This document shows, one piece after another, positions 1 to 11,900 of a DNA stretch of 64,000 nucleotides; positions within the stretch are counted from its first letter, which is position 1, and every line of letters starts with the position of its first letter. The DNA is from Lunularia cruciata. Its lineage: Eukaryota > Streptophyta > Marchantiopsida > Lunulariales > Lunulariaceae. The stretch covers positions 41,602,001 through 41,666,000 of the forward strand of contig OX419760.1 of the NCBI GenBank assembly GCA_948567375.1, read 5' to 3'. A model generated the notes under the pieces. It was not told where the DNA came from. It did no database searches and worked only from the letters and a program-made list of their open reading frames with translations. The position numbers and the translations under genes are program-made.

Positions 1-1737
1 ATGGAGGCATTATCTCTTGGAGAAACAAGTGATCATGCAAACTGATTACAAGCCATTGTTGCAAACCTTATACTTGGAGCACATGAAGAGTCTGCATCAT
101 TGATGGGAAGAGCAACTCCAAATGTTTGACATCAAACTTGAGTACAAACTAGGTTGGTTCCATGTCATCCATGATGCTCTATCACAATGACCTGATTTGA
201 AGGCTCTTCCTCTCATCACGACGGCAATTACAATGGTGTCCATTGACCCTAAGGTCCATAATGAGTTTCAATCAACTCTACAACAAGATCCCTTCTTCCA
301 AATGGTACATGGTCTTTTGACAACATGTGACAAGGAGTACAACACCTTCTCCTTCAAGGAAGGCCTTTTATTCCATGCAGACCAAATCTATGTTCCAGCC
401 AAAGGTGATCTTCGACTTGTGCGCCTTCAAGAAGCCCATGATTTACCAATAGTTGGTCACATGGGAGTGGACAAGACCTTAGGCACCCTCCAACACCAAT
501 GGTAGTGGCCCAACATGACACGAGATGTTTGAGACTTTGTTTGATCATGTGAGAGTTGCCAACTTAACAAGTCTAGCAATCGGTAGCCGAGTGAACTCCT
601 TCAACCACTTGCCATTCCATCCGCTCATTGGGAGCATGTGAGCTTGGATCTCATCACATCCTTGCCAAAGACAAAACAAGGACACACCACAATCGTGGTG
701 TTTGTGGATAAGCTTAGTAAGCAAATCCACTTGGCACCAACCTGTGATACCGTGGATGCTCCAACCTTAGCACAAATATACTTCAACAATGTCTTCAAGC
801 ATCATGGGATGCCATGTGTACTCATCTCTGACCGTGATCCTCAATTTACCGGGAAGTTTTGGCAAGCACTCTTCCAGATACTCGGCACCAAGCTTGCTTT
901 GTCCACGGCCTATCATCCTCAAACTGATGGATAAATCAAACATGCAAATTGTACATTGGTGGATATGTTGCGGGCCTTTGTCAATGTCCACCATACCAAT
1001 TGGGATGAACGTCTTGTAGTTGCAGAATTTGAGTACAACAATTCCAAACAGGCAAGCACCGGATTTTCTCCCTTCTTTCTCAATTTTGGCCAAGATCCAC
1101 TTGTTCCAGATTCTCTTCTTGCTCTCCTTCCATCTTAGGTTCCTCATACTTCCACATTCTTGACCACTATATCTCAATCTCTCCAACAAGCCAAGTCTCA
1201 CCTCCTTGTTGCTCAGAATTGCCAAAAACTATATACGGACCACCATCATCGTGATTTCACCTTTGAAGTTGGTGATAAAGTCATGCTATCCTCTAGTAAC
1301 CTCCCTCTCCTACTTGATACTCAAGTTTGTAAACTTGCCCCTAATTGGATAGGACCCTTTGATATCACCCACATTGTCTCTCCTGTTGCTTATCGATTTG
1401 CCTTGCCTTATCACATGCGTATCTATCTTGTCTTTCATGTTTCCAAGTTGAAACCCTTTGTTCCTAACCCCTCTCCCTTTTCCTCTCGAGTCCAACCTCC
1501 CCATCTTCTTGTCCCTATCAATGATCATGAGGAGTACAAAGTTGATCGTATCCTTGCACGTCGCCATATTCAACAAAGCTATTGCCAACATACGGAGTAC
1601 AAGGTCCTTTGAAAAGGGTATCCCCTTCATGATGCCACATGGGAACCTCTTTCCCACCTCCAGAATGTACAAACGGCCATCAAGGAATTCAAAGCTTCAC
1701 TGGCGACGAGGATGTCACCAACTAGCAGCGGGAGATA
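1..1737 (+). pseudogene. Ty3/gypsy chromodomain retrotransposon, pol 3' half (copy 1, decayed)
   Basis: This is the 3' part of a Ty3/gypsy polyprotein, running off the window start. In order I can read the tail of RNase H with the D-A-L-S motif before a stop near 190, the integrase HHCC finger (about 440-570, ending in CESCQLNK), the integrase core (about 640-1110, with SLDLITSLPK and SDRDPQFTGKFW), the GPY-type region (FEVGDKVML, LAPNWIGPFDI), and a chromodomain (about 1540-1700, with EEYKVDRILARRHI and DATWEPLSHLQ). A C-terminal chromodomain is the hallmark of chromoviruses. At least four in-frame stops break it, so it is dead. The integrase position that should hold the catalytic Glu (after HPQTDG) reads stop-Ile-Lys. 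The purine-rich tract just before 1738 fits the polypurine tract preceding the 3' LTR. Confidence 0.9.
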
Positions 1738-2160
1738 TGTAACAATATGGAGTTTAGCGACAAAGTTAGTCAGGCTTACGAAGTAGAGAATAAGAAAAAA
1801 TAGCCTAGAATATTATAGAAGCATCTAAGAAGCTTCTTGGGAAGTTTCCCAACTAGTTAACTTGCGCCCTAAGCAGGTAACTTCTAGAAGGAAGCTTCTA
1901 GAAGCTTCTAACTAGCTTAGCTTGGACGCCAAGTAGGCGGCTTCTAGAAGGAAGCTTCTTGAGAAGCTTCCTAGTTAACTTGGCTTGCACTCCAAGAAAG
2001 CGGCTCAAGGAAGCTTCTTGAGAAGCTTCAAGGGTCTTGTATGCTACCTATAAATACCAAAGCCAAAGCTCATGCTAGGCATTTGGAGTTTTCCTTCATT
2101 CAAGTGTCCCAATGTGAGTTTCCATTCTCTTATTTCTCTCCTTGGTTTTGGTCTTTTACA
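1738..2160 (+). repeat. 3' LTR of Ty3/gypsy copy 1
   Basis: The segment begins TGTAACAATATGG directly after the purine-rich end of pol and ends GTCTTTTACA, giving the TG...CA ends of an LTR. A closely similar 412-bp segment follows pol of the second copy at 5775-6186, which fixes both borders. The U3 part carries many GAAnnTTC palindromes, including a perfect four-module run GAAgcTTCtaGAAgcTTC at 1891-1908, which matches the heat-shock element consensus. A TATAAATA motif lies at about 2048-2055. No 5' LTR for this copy is present in the window. Confidence 0.85.
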
Positions 2161-3720
2161 ATAGCCCTACCACTCCATAACTCCGGGTGTAGGTCAAAGC
2201 ACCAATCACTAGTGTGACCAAATCTGTGGCAATGCTCACATTGCCTCTATGCTGGTTGTGATGCACCAGAGGTATCAGGTCTGCTGCTCTAAGTACACCC
2301 TCTCCTATGGTGAGGTCCATCACAAGTCTAACAAGCAACACTACCACTCATTGGCTATTGTTGACCCAAAAATGAAGGTAAGGGTCTAACTACAATAGGC
2401 CTTCCACTCACTCCAAAGGATTTGAGCTGTCCACCTTGTTCTCGAAAACCAACTAGGCGTGGTGCACTCTATTGCACTCTAGTAGAAGTCACAACCATGG
2501 ATGAGGTCTCCCTACCAGATCTAGATGTCACCACTTTCTTCTCCACCATGTTGAGCTCAATATGCTCAGCCAAACCAAAGACCACTGCCAAAGTGTGCAA
2601 AGTAGCCTATAACAACGTAACATCACAAACTCTACGTTGTAACTCCCTGTCCAGTATCCCATACCAAAACTAGAGTGCTTGGGCCTTAATAACTACTTGA
2701 GTGAAATTGATCAGCTACCTCATGCGAGTGTATGCCTTGAGTAGGCTCTCTCCAACCTTCTACTGAAACTCTTGCAAGCTCCTCAACTTGTCAATCCGTA
2801 CTCCTTGGTAGTTTTGCCTCAAACATTAGAAGAACTTCACCATGAGGTTAAACCCTGGTACCACACCACCTCTTGCAGCGGTACCTCCACTCGTGGCAGC
2901 ATTATCTCCAACAAGTGCACCTCCACTAGCTCCACCAACACTACTTGAGCTAAAACTCGTGGGTACAACCAATCTACTCTTGGCAACCAAGCCTAAAGTA
3001 ATAGAGACATAGTTCAGAGACCAATACTATCTCCATAACTCAATCTCCTCCAAATGAGCTCTCCTAAACTCATGGTAGTCATCCATTGGTGTACCTTCCA
3101 AATGTTGAAATAACCCCTTCTATGCCATGAAGTGTGTAAACAAAGTCGGGTTCTGCATCTTCTACAGATCACACCAACTATCAAACTCTTGGATGAAGTC
3201 ATCCAACTCAATAGTACACTATATACTAGGGTAACACCAAGGGCCTTTAGAGGCCCCATAAATCTCATCCATGTCCCACAGTAATGGTGCAAACACACCA
3301 AGTGCACTTTCAATTGAATCAACTCCTATGTCAAACTCCAACTTAGAGTCAATCTCCTCCCTCATTAAGACTTGAGGTATAGGTTGATACCAAGCGCCAC
3401 TCTGAGTAAATCCACTATGTACAATAAGGCTAACTCTTCTAGATCCCCAAAGAGCTCTGTTGTGAAAAAGTAACCATAATTGTAACCGCAAATTGAAACC
3501 ACCAAATGCAACCACAAACCGCAACTGCAAGTATTCCACCAAGTGCCAAAACTACCAAGTGCCAATATCCACTGATGTAACTCTAACTGAGATAACTACA
3601 CAAGGAGAAAAGTTGACCTGTAACCTGCCATCACAACACACACTCTCACGGTATGTAAGTCAACACTTCTTGCCTCACCAGAGAGAAACAAAGGTAGTCT
3701 AATTAGTCATCACTCTAGCC
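2161..3720 (-). pseudogene. LTR-retrotransposon gag fragment, opposite strand, decayed
   Basis: Read on the minus strand, this stretch encodes a broken gag polyprotein. From about 3390 downwards it shows an acidic N-terminal part (LKSEFD-like, EEIDSKLEFDIGVDSIES), then LDDFIQEFDSWCDL, a Ser/Gly/Ala-rich spacer, and a retrotrans_gag-like helix region (RSLQEFQ, KVGESLLKAYTRMR, KAQALWYGILDRELQRRV) at about 2600-2800. It ends near 2200-2260 with a zinc knuckle reading CEHCHRFGHTSDWC (CX2CX4HX4C). Several stops interrupt it. The pol that should follow is missing because the sequence abuts the LTR ending at 2160. It could belong to the same family as the neighbouring pol copies, inverted, or to a different LTR element; I cannot decide from the window. 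Confidence 0.7.
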
Positions 3721-4020
3721 TCACTACCAAGAGCACACCAAAGTACCAACGCTCTAAATTTAGGGCATCTCACACAAACGTGGTGCACAAATAGGAAGTA
3801 GAGAATGGAGAGGGTCCAATCATAAGAAATCTAAACAAAAACCCTCCATCTCATAAAGCAACATGGAACTGACTCTACCATCATTTGGCATTTGACATAA
3901 GAGAAGTTTGTATCTATGTCCGAAGCTACTAAGATCACCAAGAATTAGATTAAACTACCTCTCCTAGCCAAAGCTACAAGTGTATAGGTAATAGTGACAC
4001 AATCACTAAGATAACAAGTG
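3721..4020. other. Non-coding spacer, probably leader of the minus-strand gag element
   Basis: No reading frame or RNA gene is recognisable. On the minus strand this lies upstream of the gag fragment, so it may be the leader or 5' LTR remnant of that element, but it does not resemble the LTRs at 1738-2160 or 5775-6186. Confidence 0.4.
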
Positions 4021-4081
4021 AGGGTGGACCAGTTGGCTAGGGCACCAGCCTAGGAACAAGAGATCTAGGGGTCAAACCCTA
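4021..4081 (+). repeat. tRNA-related, SINE-like head
   Basis: The segment has a box A-like motif (TGGACCAGTTGGCTAGGGC) and, about 30 bp on, a box B-like motif (GGGGTCAAACCC), with the CACCAGCCTAGGAACAAGAG spacer typical of tRNA-derived SINE heads. It sits exactly at the point where the second Ty3/gypsy copy loses its 5' part. It does not fold into an obviously functional tRNA, so I call it a tRNA-derived repeat, not a tRNA gene. Confidence 0.45.
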
Positions 4082-5774
4082 TGATCATGCAAATTGATCA
4101 CAAACTATTGTTGCAGACTGTACACTTGGAACACATGAAGAGTTGATATCATCAATATGAGGAACAACTCCAATTGTTTGATATCAAACTTGAGTACAAA
4201 CCAGGTTGGTTCCATGTCAACCTTGGTACTCTATCAAGATGACTTGGTCTCTTCCTCTTATCACGGTAACAATTATGACGATATTAATTGACTCCAAGGT
4301 CCAACACAAGTTTTGATCAACTTTACAACAAGATCCCTTCTTCCAAATGTACATGGTTGTCTTACAACATGTGACAAGGAGGACAACACCTTTTCCCTCA
4401 AGGAAGGCCTTCTATTCCATGAGGATTGGATCTATGTTCCAACCAAAGGTGATCTTTGACTTGTGTGCCTTCAAAAAGCCCATGATTTACCAATAGTTGG
4501 TCACATGGGTGTGGACAAGACCTTGGGTACTCTCCAACACCAATAGTGGTGGCCCAACATGACATGAGATGTTTGAGAGTTTTTTTGATCATGTAGGAGC
4601 TGCCAATGTAACAAGGCCAGCAATCAAAAGCTGATGGATTCCTTCAACCACTTCCCATTCCATCCGCTCAATGGGAACACATGAGCTTAGATCTCATCAC
4701 ATCCTTGCCCAGGACAAAGCAAGGACACACAACAATTATAGTTTTTGTGGATAAGCTTAGTAAGCAAATCCACCTGGCACCAACCTTTGATACCATGGAT
4801 GCTCCAACCTTAGTGCAAATCTACTTTGACAATGTCTTCAAGCATCATGGGATACCACATGTACTCATCTCCCACCTTAATTATTGATTCACCGAGAAGT
4901 TTTGGCAAGCACTCTTCCAAATACTTGACACCAAGCTTACTTTGTCTATAGCCTATCACCCTCAAACTAATGGACAAACCAAACATGAAAATCGTAACTT
5001 GGAAGATATGTTGTGTGCCTTTGTTAATGTCCACCATAACAATTAGGATGAATGTCTTATAGTTGCAAAATTTGCCTACAATAATTCCAAACATGCAAGC
5101 ATTGGATTTTCTCCTTTCTTTCTCAATTTTTGGCCAAGATCCGCTTGTTCTAGATTCTCTTCTTGCTCTTCCTCAATCTCAAGTCCCTCATAATTCAACC
5201 TTCTTGACCACCATATCCTAATCTCTCCAACAAGCCAAATCTCATCTCTTTGTTGCTTAGAATCGTCAGAAACGATATGTGGACCACCATCATCGTGATC
5301 TCACCTTTGAAGTTGGTGATAAAGTCATGCTATCCTCTAGTAACCTACCCCTCCCACTTGATACCCAAGTTTGTAAACTTGCCCCTAATTGGATAGGACC
5401 CTATGTTGTCACCCAAATCATCTCTCTTGTTGCTTATTGACTTGCCTTACCTTGTCATATGTGCATCCACCTTATCTTTCACATTTCCAAGTTAAAACCC
5501 TTTGTTTCTAACCCTTTACCTCTTGTGTCCAACCTCCTCTTCCTCCCATCCCTATCAATGGTCATAAGGAGTACAAAGTTGATTGTATCCTTGCACTTGC
5601 CACATTCAACAAGGCCACCGACAACATATGGAGTACAAGGTCCTTTGGAAAGGGTATCCTCTTCATGATGCCATGTGGGAACCTCTTTCTCACCTCTAGA
5701 ATGCATAGATGGCCATCCAAGAGTTTGAAGCTTCAATGGTGACGAGGATGTCACCAACTAGCGGTGGGGGAATA
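4082..5774 (+). pseudogene. Ty3/gypsy chromodomain retrotransposon, pol 3' half (copy 2, decayed)
   Basis: A second copy of the pol segment at 1-1737, starting abruptly at ATGATCATGCAAA and colinear with copy 1 from its position about 30. Readable landmarks are the integrase finger region (about 4480-4620), the integrase core (SLDLITSLPRTKQGHTTIIV at about 4684, FKHHGIPHVLIS), the GPY-type region (DLTFEVGDKVML) and traces of the chromodomain near 5570-5720. It is broken by stops and small indels. As in copy 1, the position of the third integrase catalytic residue reads Lys (HPQTNGQTKHEN). The tract GCGGTGGGGGAATA just before 5775 is the likely polypurine tract. Confidence 0.85.
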
Positions 5775-6186
5775 TGTAACAATATAGAGTTTAGCAATGT
5801 AGTTAGTAAGGTTAACAAAGTAGAGGATAAGCCAAATTAGCCCAAAATATTCTAAAAGCATCTAGGAAGATTCTTGGGAAGCTTCTTGACTAGCTTAACT
5901 TGCACCTCAAGAAGGTAACTTCTAGAAACTTCCAACTAGTTTAGCTTGCATGCCAAGTAGACGGCTTCTCGAAGGAAGCTTCTTGAGAAGCTTCCTGGAT
6001 AACTTGGCTTGCACTCTAAGAAAGTAACTCAAGGAAGCTTCTTGAGAAGCTTCTCAAGGGCCTTGTATGTTACATATAAATACCAAAGCCAAAGCTCATG
6101 CTAGGCATTTGGAGTTTTCTCACATTCAAGTATCCCAATGTGAGTTTCCATTCTCCTATTTCTCTCCTTGGTCTCGGTCTTTTACA
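5775..6186 (+). repeat. 3' LTR of Ty3/gypsy copy 2
   Basis: It begins TGTAACAATATAGAG and ends GGTCTTTTACA, matching the LTR at 1738-2160 over its length. It contains the heat-shock-element-like run TTCtaGAAacTTC at about 5932 and paired GAAgcTTC palindromes near 5978-5995 and 6035-6055. Its right edge lies inside RLE retrotransposon sequence (copy A), so this Ty3/gypsy element probably inserted into copy A. Confidence 0.85.
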
Positions 6187-8590
6187 CCTCTCCACCTTGA
6201 GCTTTTAGAAGGATGTATTACATCTACAAATAGACTATGTGCTCTTGGAGTGCCAATAGGATCCGAGGATTTTGTCACATGCTTCTTAGACGGTGTCCTT
6301 GTAGAGGATATTCTCCATGTGGATTACCTTCCTTTACTAAGAGATCTATAGCTGGCATTTGGTATAATCTCCTCTACTCTTGCTTGTTGACCGACTTACC
6401 TCCTCTGCATAGTCCCCTCCTCTTTGACCTTCCTATCATGTCAGAGAGCCTTTAATAGGAGGATTATGGCAGTCTTTGGTGATATTATTAGACCAAGGAC
6501 ATTGAGTGTGTGACATGGGATTTGACATGTAGGCAAACATCTCTACCAATCTGATGTGGAGGGGTGTAATACCAAGAGCTAGCCATATGATCTAGATGTG
6601 AAATTCAGTTTGGTAACATCTGGAATGATGTTATACATGATGGTCAAAATAGATCAAATAGAAGTATCAACAAAAGGATACTTCTACAAATAGTGCAGAA
6701 AACCAAAATAGATTTGAAAACCTTAGAACCAATAGCTAGACATATGATTTGAAGGTGAGAATTGGGTTGGTAACATTTAGAATGATATTACACAAGATGG
6801 ACTGAATAGATCAGAAAGAGGTTTCACCAAAAGGGGACTTCTACTAGTAGAGTTGGAACCAAAATATGCTTGAAATCTTTGAAGGCAATTTTGGAGTCCT
6901 AAACGGATGAATTAGGCCTCAAAAATGTGCACATTCCCCTCCCCCCCATTGTAAGAATAGCTAGCCTTCCCTCCCTGCTGCTTTGTCTTGTCAAGAGCTT
7001 TCCAATGGTACCTCACCCACGTTATTTTGAGATTCCTATAGGAAGATTCCCTCAAAGATTCCCTTTGGTCAAAGCTTTTTTGACCAACTAGACAGGACCA
7101 GAACCAACATGTCACCCATCCAAGTAAGTAATCCAAGGGTGGAGCTTGCTGACATGTCACCTATCTATGTACCTAATCCTATGGTGGAGCTTCATTGGAG
7201 GAGATCCGCTTTGCCTATATAATAAAGAGAAGGTGCTCCTTTGGGGCATCAGAGTTTGAGTGTGAAGGGGTGTGTTCTCAAGGTGTGTTTCTCTTTAGGT
7301 CTCCTATCCTCGGAGTATTACAAGGGGTTGTCTTGCTATCTATGGAGGAGAAAAAACCTATAGCGTGTTTGGGTAGTTGGGCTCTCTTGACATCCCTACT
7401 TTCCTCTTGTTTTGTGGTTGTTGATAAGTCGGTTTTGGAAACTTATGCAATAGAGGTGGAGGAGGGATCCTTTTCTCTCTAGATGTTATTGTGGTAGACA
7501 AGAGATAGTCTATCCCCATGGGCACACAAGGACCTTCCATCTTTTGTTTCACTATCATCAAATTGGACTAGAGGTTTATAGTCTTCCTTGATGGAGCGAC
7601 AATGTCAGCACATGCTACGTTCTCTCTTAGTTGACTCATCCATTCCTCAAGCTACTAGAGCATGTCTTTGCTCTTGCTCCGACAAGGGTGCATGCTCTTG
7701 GATCCTAGCTTAACTATGCATTAGAGCATTCCGACTTGCACCAACTACTTTCTCTATAGCGATGAGGTTTTTGCCTAGGTTTGGTCCACCCATATGCATC
7801 TTCATTTCTCACTTGTGAGTGTGGTTCTACACTAGATGCAACAACGGTCCATATGATATGGTGTCCTTTTGGAGGACAAAGGATAGCTATCTATGATGCT
7901 ATTAGGGACATAATGTTCGCTATGGTGCAAGAGAGTGGATACTTGGCTTGGAGAGGAGGCTTCACACTAAACCCTAAGCGTTCGTATGCTTTGCAGATGA
8001 TACATGTTAGAGCAGCCTTATACTTGGTCCAAGATGATCAAGTGACAATAACGGATGTCATGGTTACAGACCCTATGCGTGATACAATTTTGGAGGGGTG
8101 ATTACCCATCCCCTAGATGGGCAACGAGTGCAATAGCAGATTGCAAGGTCTCCAAGTATAGCGGTATGCAGTGGAGTCACCTCTTTGTTCCTCTAGGAGT
8201 TAAATGGATTGATGGACATGTCGTTTGACACATTTTTCAGGGAGTGCACGAGAGCTTATCATGTTAGGCGCTAGTGGTACCACTCTCACTCTCATACTTT
8301 GTAGTGTATTTTAGACATCGTGTGTACATTGCTCTATAGAGTGCAATGACTGGTGCAATCCATAGGAGACCAATCACACTAGGTGATGCTTCTTCGTATG
8401 CTCTAGTTGCTTGTTGATTGTACGACTTGCATAGCTTGGATATCTTAGGTGTAGTAGGGCAGATTTCTCATATTGATTCTACCGTGGCTGAATCCCATTT
8501 TACCTATTTTGTCTCACCCTTGTGCGGCTTGATAGGGTCTTCCCATCCATCGTGTTTTCTACGCGGTCCTCCTTTTCACTCTTTACATAG
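6187..8590 (+). pseudogene. RLE-type non-LTR retrotransposon copy A, 5'-lacking and interrupted
   Basis: Colinear with copy D from about its position 56,687 to the 3' end. It holds the end of the reverse transcriptase (near CCTTGAGCTTTTAGAAGG at about 6195), the thumb-like region, the CCHC region (LTCECGSTLDAT at about 7810) and the RLE region (about 7990-8190). The 3' tail reads GCGGCTTGATAGGGTCTTCCCATCC then CTACGCGGTC (about 8520-8575). Stops and frameshifts break it throughout, and the hairpin found at the stop codon of copy D is lost. A 758-bp solo LTR splits it at 6565-7322. The left end is cut by the Ty3/gypsy LTR, so its original 5' end is unknown. Confidence 0.85.
6565..7322 (+). mobile_element. 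Solo LTR (758 bp) inserted in copy A
   Basis: The insertion has perfect 8-bp terminal inverted repeats (TGTAATAC...GTATTACA), TG...CA ends, and an exact 5-bp target duplication AGGGG at 6560-6564 and 7323-7327. Removing it restores colinearity with copies B and D. No coding region is present, so this is a solo LTR, probably left by recombination between the two LTRs of a full element of an LTR family unlike the one at 1738-2160. The first half is a diverged tandem duplication of about 145 bp (about 6570-6720 and 6720-6865). A TATA-like CTATATAATAAAG lies at about 7214-7226. The transcriptional strand is inferred from that motif only. Confidence 0.88.
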
Positions 8591-8910
8591 TCTTCTCTTT
8601 ATCATAATATAATATCTTCTCTCACATACAAGTGTTTTGGGGAATTCAAGTAATAAACCTATAATGAATAATTTATACTAATATTACATGTGAATTTGTC
8701 CTTCCTATTGGGTTTGTTGTTAGTCCTTCATGCTATAAGATATTGAAATTGAAGATGATGCAAACTAATGGATGTAATCTTCTCTTCATAAAAGTTCTTT
8801 CCTCTCGTATTATGTTAATTTGATGGTCTTTATATCATCACCAAGTATGTCCGAGCACCAAAGTAGAATAAGACTTCGGGACAAAGATTTGGTGACAACT
8901 TAAAAAATGC
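8591..8910. other. Non-coding spacer between RLE copies A and B
   Basis: AT-rich sequence with no recognisable gene or repeat family. Confidence 0.5.
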
Positions 8911-11900
8911 TTCACTTTACTCATCGACAGAGTGCGGGAGTTGCGGGAGAGTGTGGAGACGAGAGAGGAGTGGGAGATACGTGAGACAATTTCTATAATT
9001 TCTGAGGGCTCTCAGCATGTAGCATCCGAGTGAATAGCCTATTCTCTTTGTTTTTCAATTTCGGTTCTATTGGCACCTAGATTGAAGACTATGGAGAATG
9101 GAGTAGAAAGTTATGAAGATTTTTAGCTTTTTTAGGGTTTAGAGTGATCATTATACATTGAGAGTGATGGGTTGAGATTTTTCATTTCCAATCTCTTGGT
9201 TTTCATGATTAAGTTCCATGGGAATTTAGTTTGAAAATTTTGGAGATGGAAATTGAAAGTTATGAGAGCTTATAGATTTTAGGGTTTGGAGAGATTGTTT
9301 TCTTATGTGAGTTGGGATGTGAGGGGTTGTGGTTTTGCAGATATGGGGAGATATGGAGAGGAGAAACATGTGTTACTATCACTATTCTTGTGTTAGCCAT
9401 GACTACACCTTCCCATGTGGGGTCGCATAGAGCGGATCGGGATACACCATGCCCGGTGTGTCACCGACGCTTTACCTCGCAAGGGGTAAAGACCCATGTG
9501 GGAAGGATGCACAAGGACTATGATAGGACCACTTGGGAGGCCCACGTGAGACAAGCGACCACATCGACAACAATGACACTTGGGATTACACACGCTTTGT
9601 CTATACCTTTGTTGATCGTTCCAAGGATACCGATCAAGTCGTGGGAGTGGTTAGCTTCTCAGGCGGGTTGCATTTTGGGGTTATTTGAGACTAGTTTTCC
9701 ATGTCCACGTCTATTCCATAGGCTACCCCATGGGATGAGGCTAGATAGGCTTTTCACCTACCACTTGATCGTTTGGCACGTGATCCCTTGGACAAGTTAG
9801 CATGGTTCTTATTCCTCCTACTCCCTCGATGGTATCTTCGTTATGCTAGAGGGGGACGTGCGGGGCATAGAGAGGTGGCGGCTAGATTTCATCGATTCCG
9901 AGCAGGGGATTGGGCAGCCCTTCAGGAGGAGTCTATTAGGGCTACACAATTTAGGAGATAGGCATCAACACAAGATACCACAAATTCCACTCAATTACGA
10001 TGATGCAGGACATTGGGTCAGGCGGGAGAGTTTAGTAGAGCAGCACGAGCGCTACACCCTTTGTCTATAGCGAGTCCTACTGATGAGACCTTTATGTCTT
10101 GATAGGTTGCTATTTGCACAAGCATTGTGCACTGCCCCTTGCCTTTCCTCGGGAGGCTTGTCAGGGATAGTTTATGAGCACCTTAGAGATTGCTTCCAAG
10201 TAGATGATCCTTCTAGTGGTTTTACCAAGTTGTTTCAAGTGGCTGCAACAGTAGCGAGAGGAGACATTCCTATGTCTGTTAGTTGGGTGTTAGGTGCTAG
10301 TCAACTTTTCACGATGGAGAAGGACACAAGAGGCATTAGACCGATTGCTATGGGAGAGATCTTTTTGCGTTTGGTCAGTCGTACCATTGTCCTTCAGCAT
10401 TGTTCTCACTTTCGACAACACCTTAATCCACATCAGTTTGGAGTAGCTACACCTTGAGGATGTGAGGCTATATCTCTAGGCATTAGAGCACTCCTAGATA
10501 TCCGTCCGGAGTGGGTCGTCCTATAGGTGGATGTTGAGAATGCTTTTAATAGCGTCTCATGTGCATCCATCTTTAGAGAGCCTAGGGAGGCTGGTGGATC
10601 CTTGGTGAAACTCATTCCTTTTGTTCGGTCTTTCTATGGCTCTCCTGCTTCCCTTTACTACCAGCATGGTGGTTCATAGGAGGGAGTCACCGTCTTGGAG
10701 TCAGCTGTTGGTACACGTCAGGGAGATCCTTTGGAGGGGCCCTTATTTGCCATGGCTCACTTTAGAGCTCTCCTATCTACTACTTTGGCCATGCCAGGTT
10801 GTGTATTTCCCTCCTTGGCAGATGATACACACATCATAGGCCCTGTAGATTAGATTAGGCAGGCCTTTGACTACTTGACTACCGAGCTACATCTAGTAGG
10901 CTTGAGAGTTAAGGTGTCAAAGTATAGGGCATGGTCCCTTTTAGGTATCCCTCCCCACCTTGAGCTTCCAGAGGGGTGTATCACATCCACAAATGGACTT
11001 TGTGTTCTTGGAGTGCCAGTAGGATCGGAGGATTTTGTCACATGCTTCTTGGACGTTGCCCTTGCAAAGGATGTTCTCCATGTGGATGACCTTCCATTAT
11101 TAGGAGATCCGCAGGTGGCATTTGGTATACTCTCTTCCAGTATTGCTCGTCGACCTTCCTACCTCATCTGTACAGTACCCTCCTCACTGGCCTTCCTATC
11201 ACATCTGAGAGCATTTGATAGGAGGATTATGGGAGTCTTTGGTGATGTTATTGGACCAAGGACTTTTGAGTGTGATAGGGGATTTGGCACGTAAACAGAC
11301 GGCTCTACCAATCTCATGTGGTGGGGTTGGCTTGCTTTCTATGGAGGAGATGACACCTATAGCGTTCTTGGGTAGTTGGGCTCTCTCAGCACCCCTTCTT
11401 TCCTCTCGTTTTGTGGTTGTTGATAGGCCGGTTTTGGAGACTTATGTGACAGAGGTGGAGGGAGGAGCCTTTTCTCTCCATGTGTTATTGCGGCAGATGA
11501 GAAATAGTCTATCCCCACGAGCACGAGAGGGTTTTCCACCATTTGCTTCACTATCGTCAGATTGGACTAGAGGTTTACAGTCTTCCTTGATGGAGCGACA
11601 GTGTGAGCATATGCTACATTCTCTCTTAATTGACTCGTCCATTCCTCAGGCTACTAGAGCACGTCTACGCTCTTGCTCTGGCAGGCTCGTGGATCCTAGC
11701 TCGATTGTGCATTAGGGCTTTCCGACTCGCACCGGCTACTTTCTCTACAGCGATGAGGTTTTGCCTAGGTTTGGTCCACCCATCTGCATCTTCACTACTC
11801 ACTTGTGAGTGTGGTTCTACATTAGATGCAGCGGCGGTCCACATGACACGGTGTCCTTTTGGAGGGCAGAGGATAGCTACCCATGATGCCATTAGAGACA

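Noticed and set aside
3219-3565. Two overlapping minus-strand frames as separate genes
   Set aside because: They are frame-shifted pieces of one decayed gag region.
4021-4081. Functional tRNA gene
   Set aside because: The box motifs deviate from consensus and the segment does not give a proper acceptor stem; it is better described as tRNA-derived.
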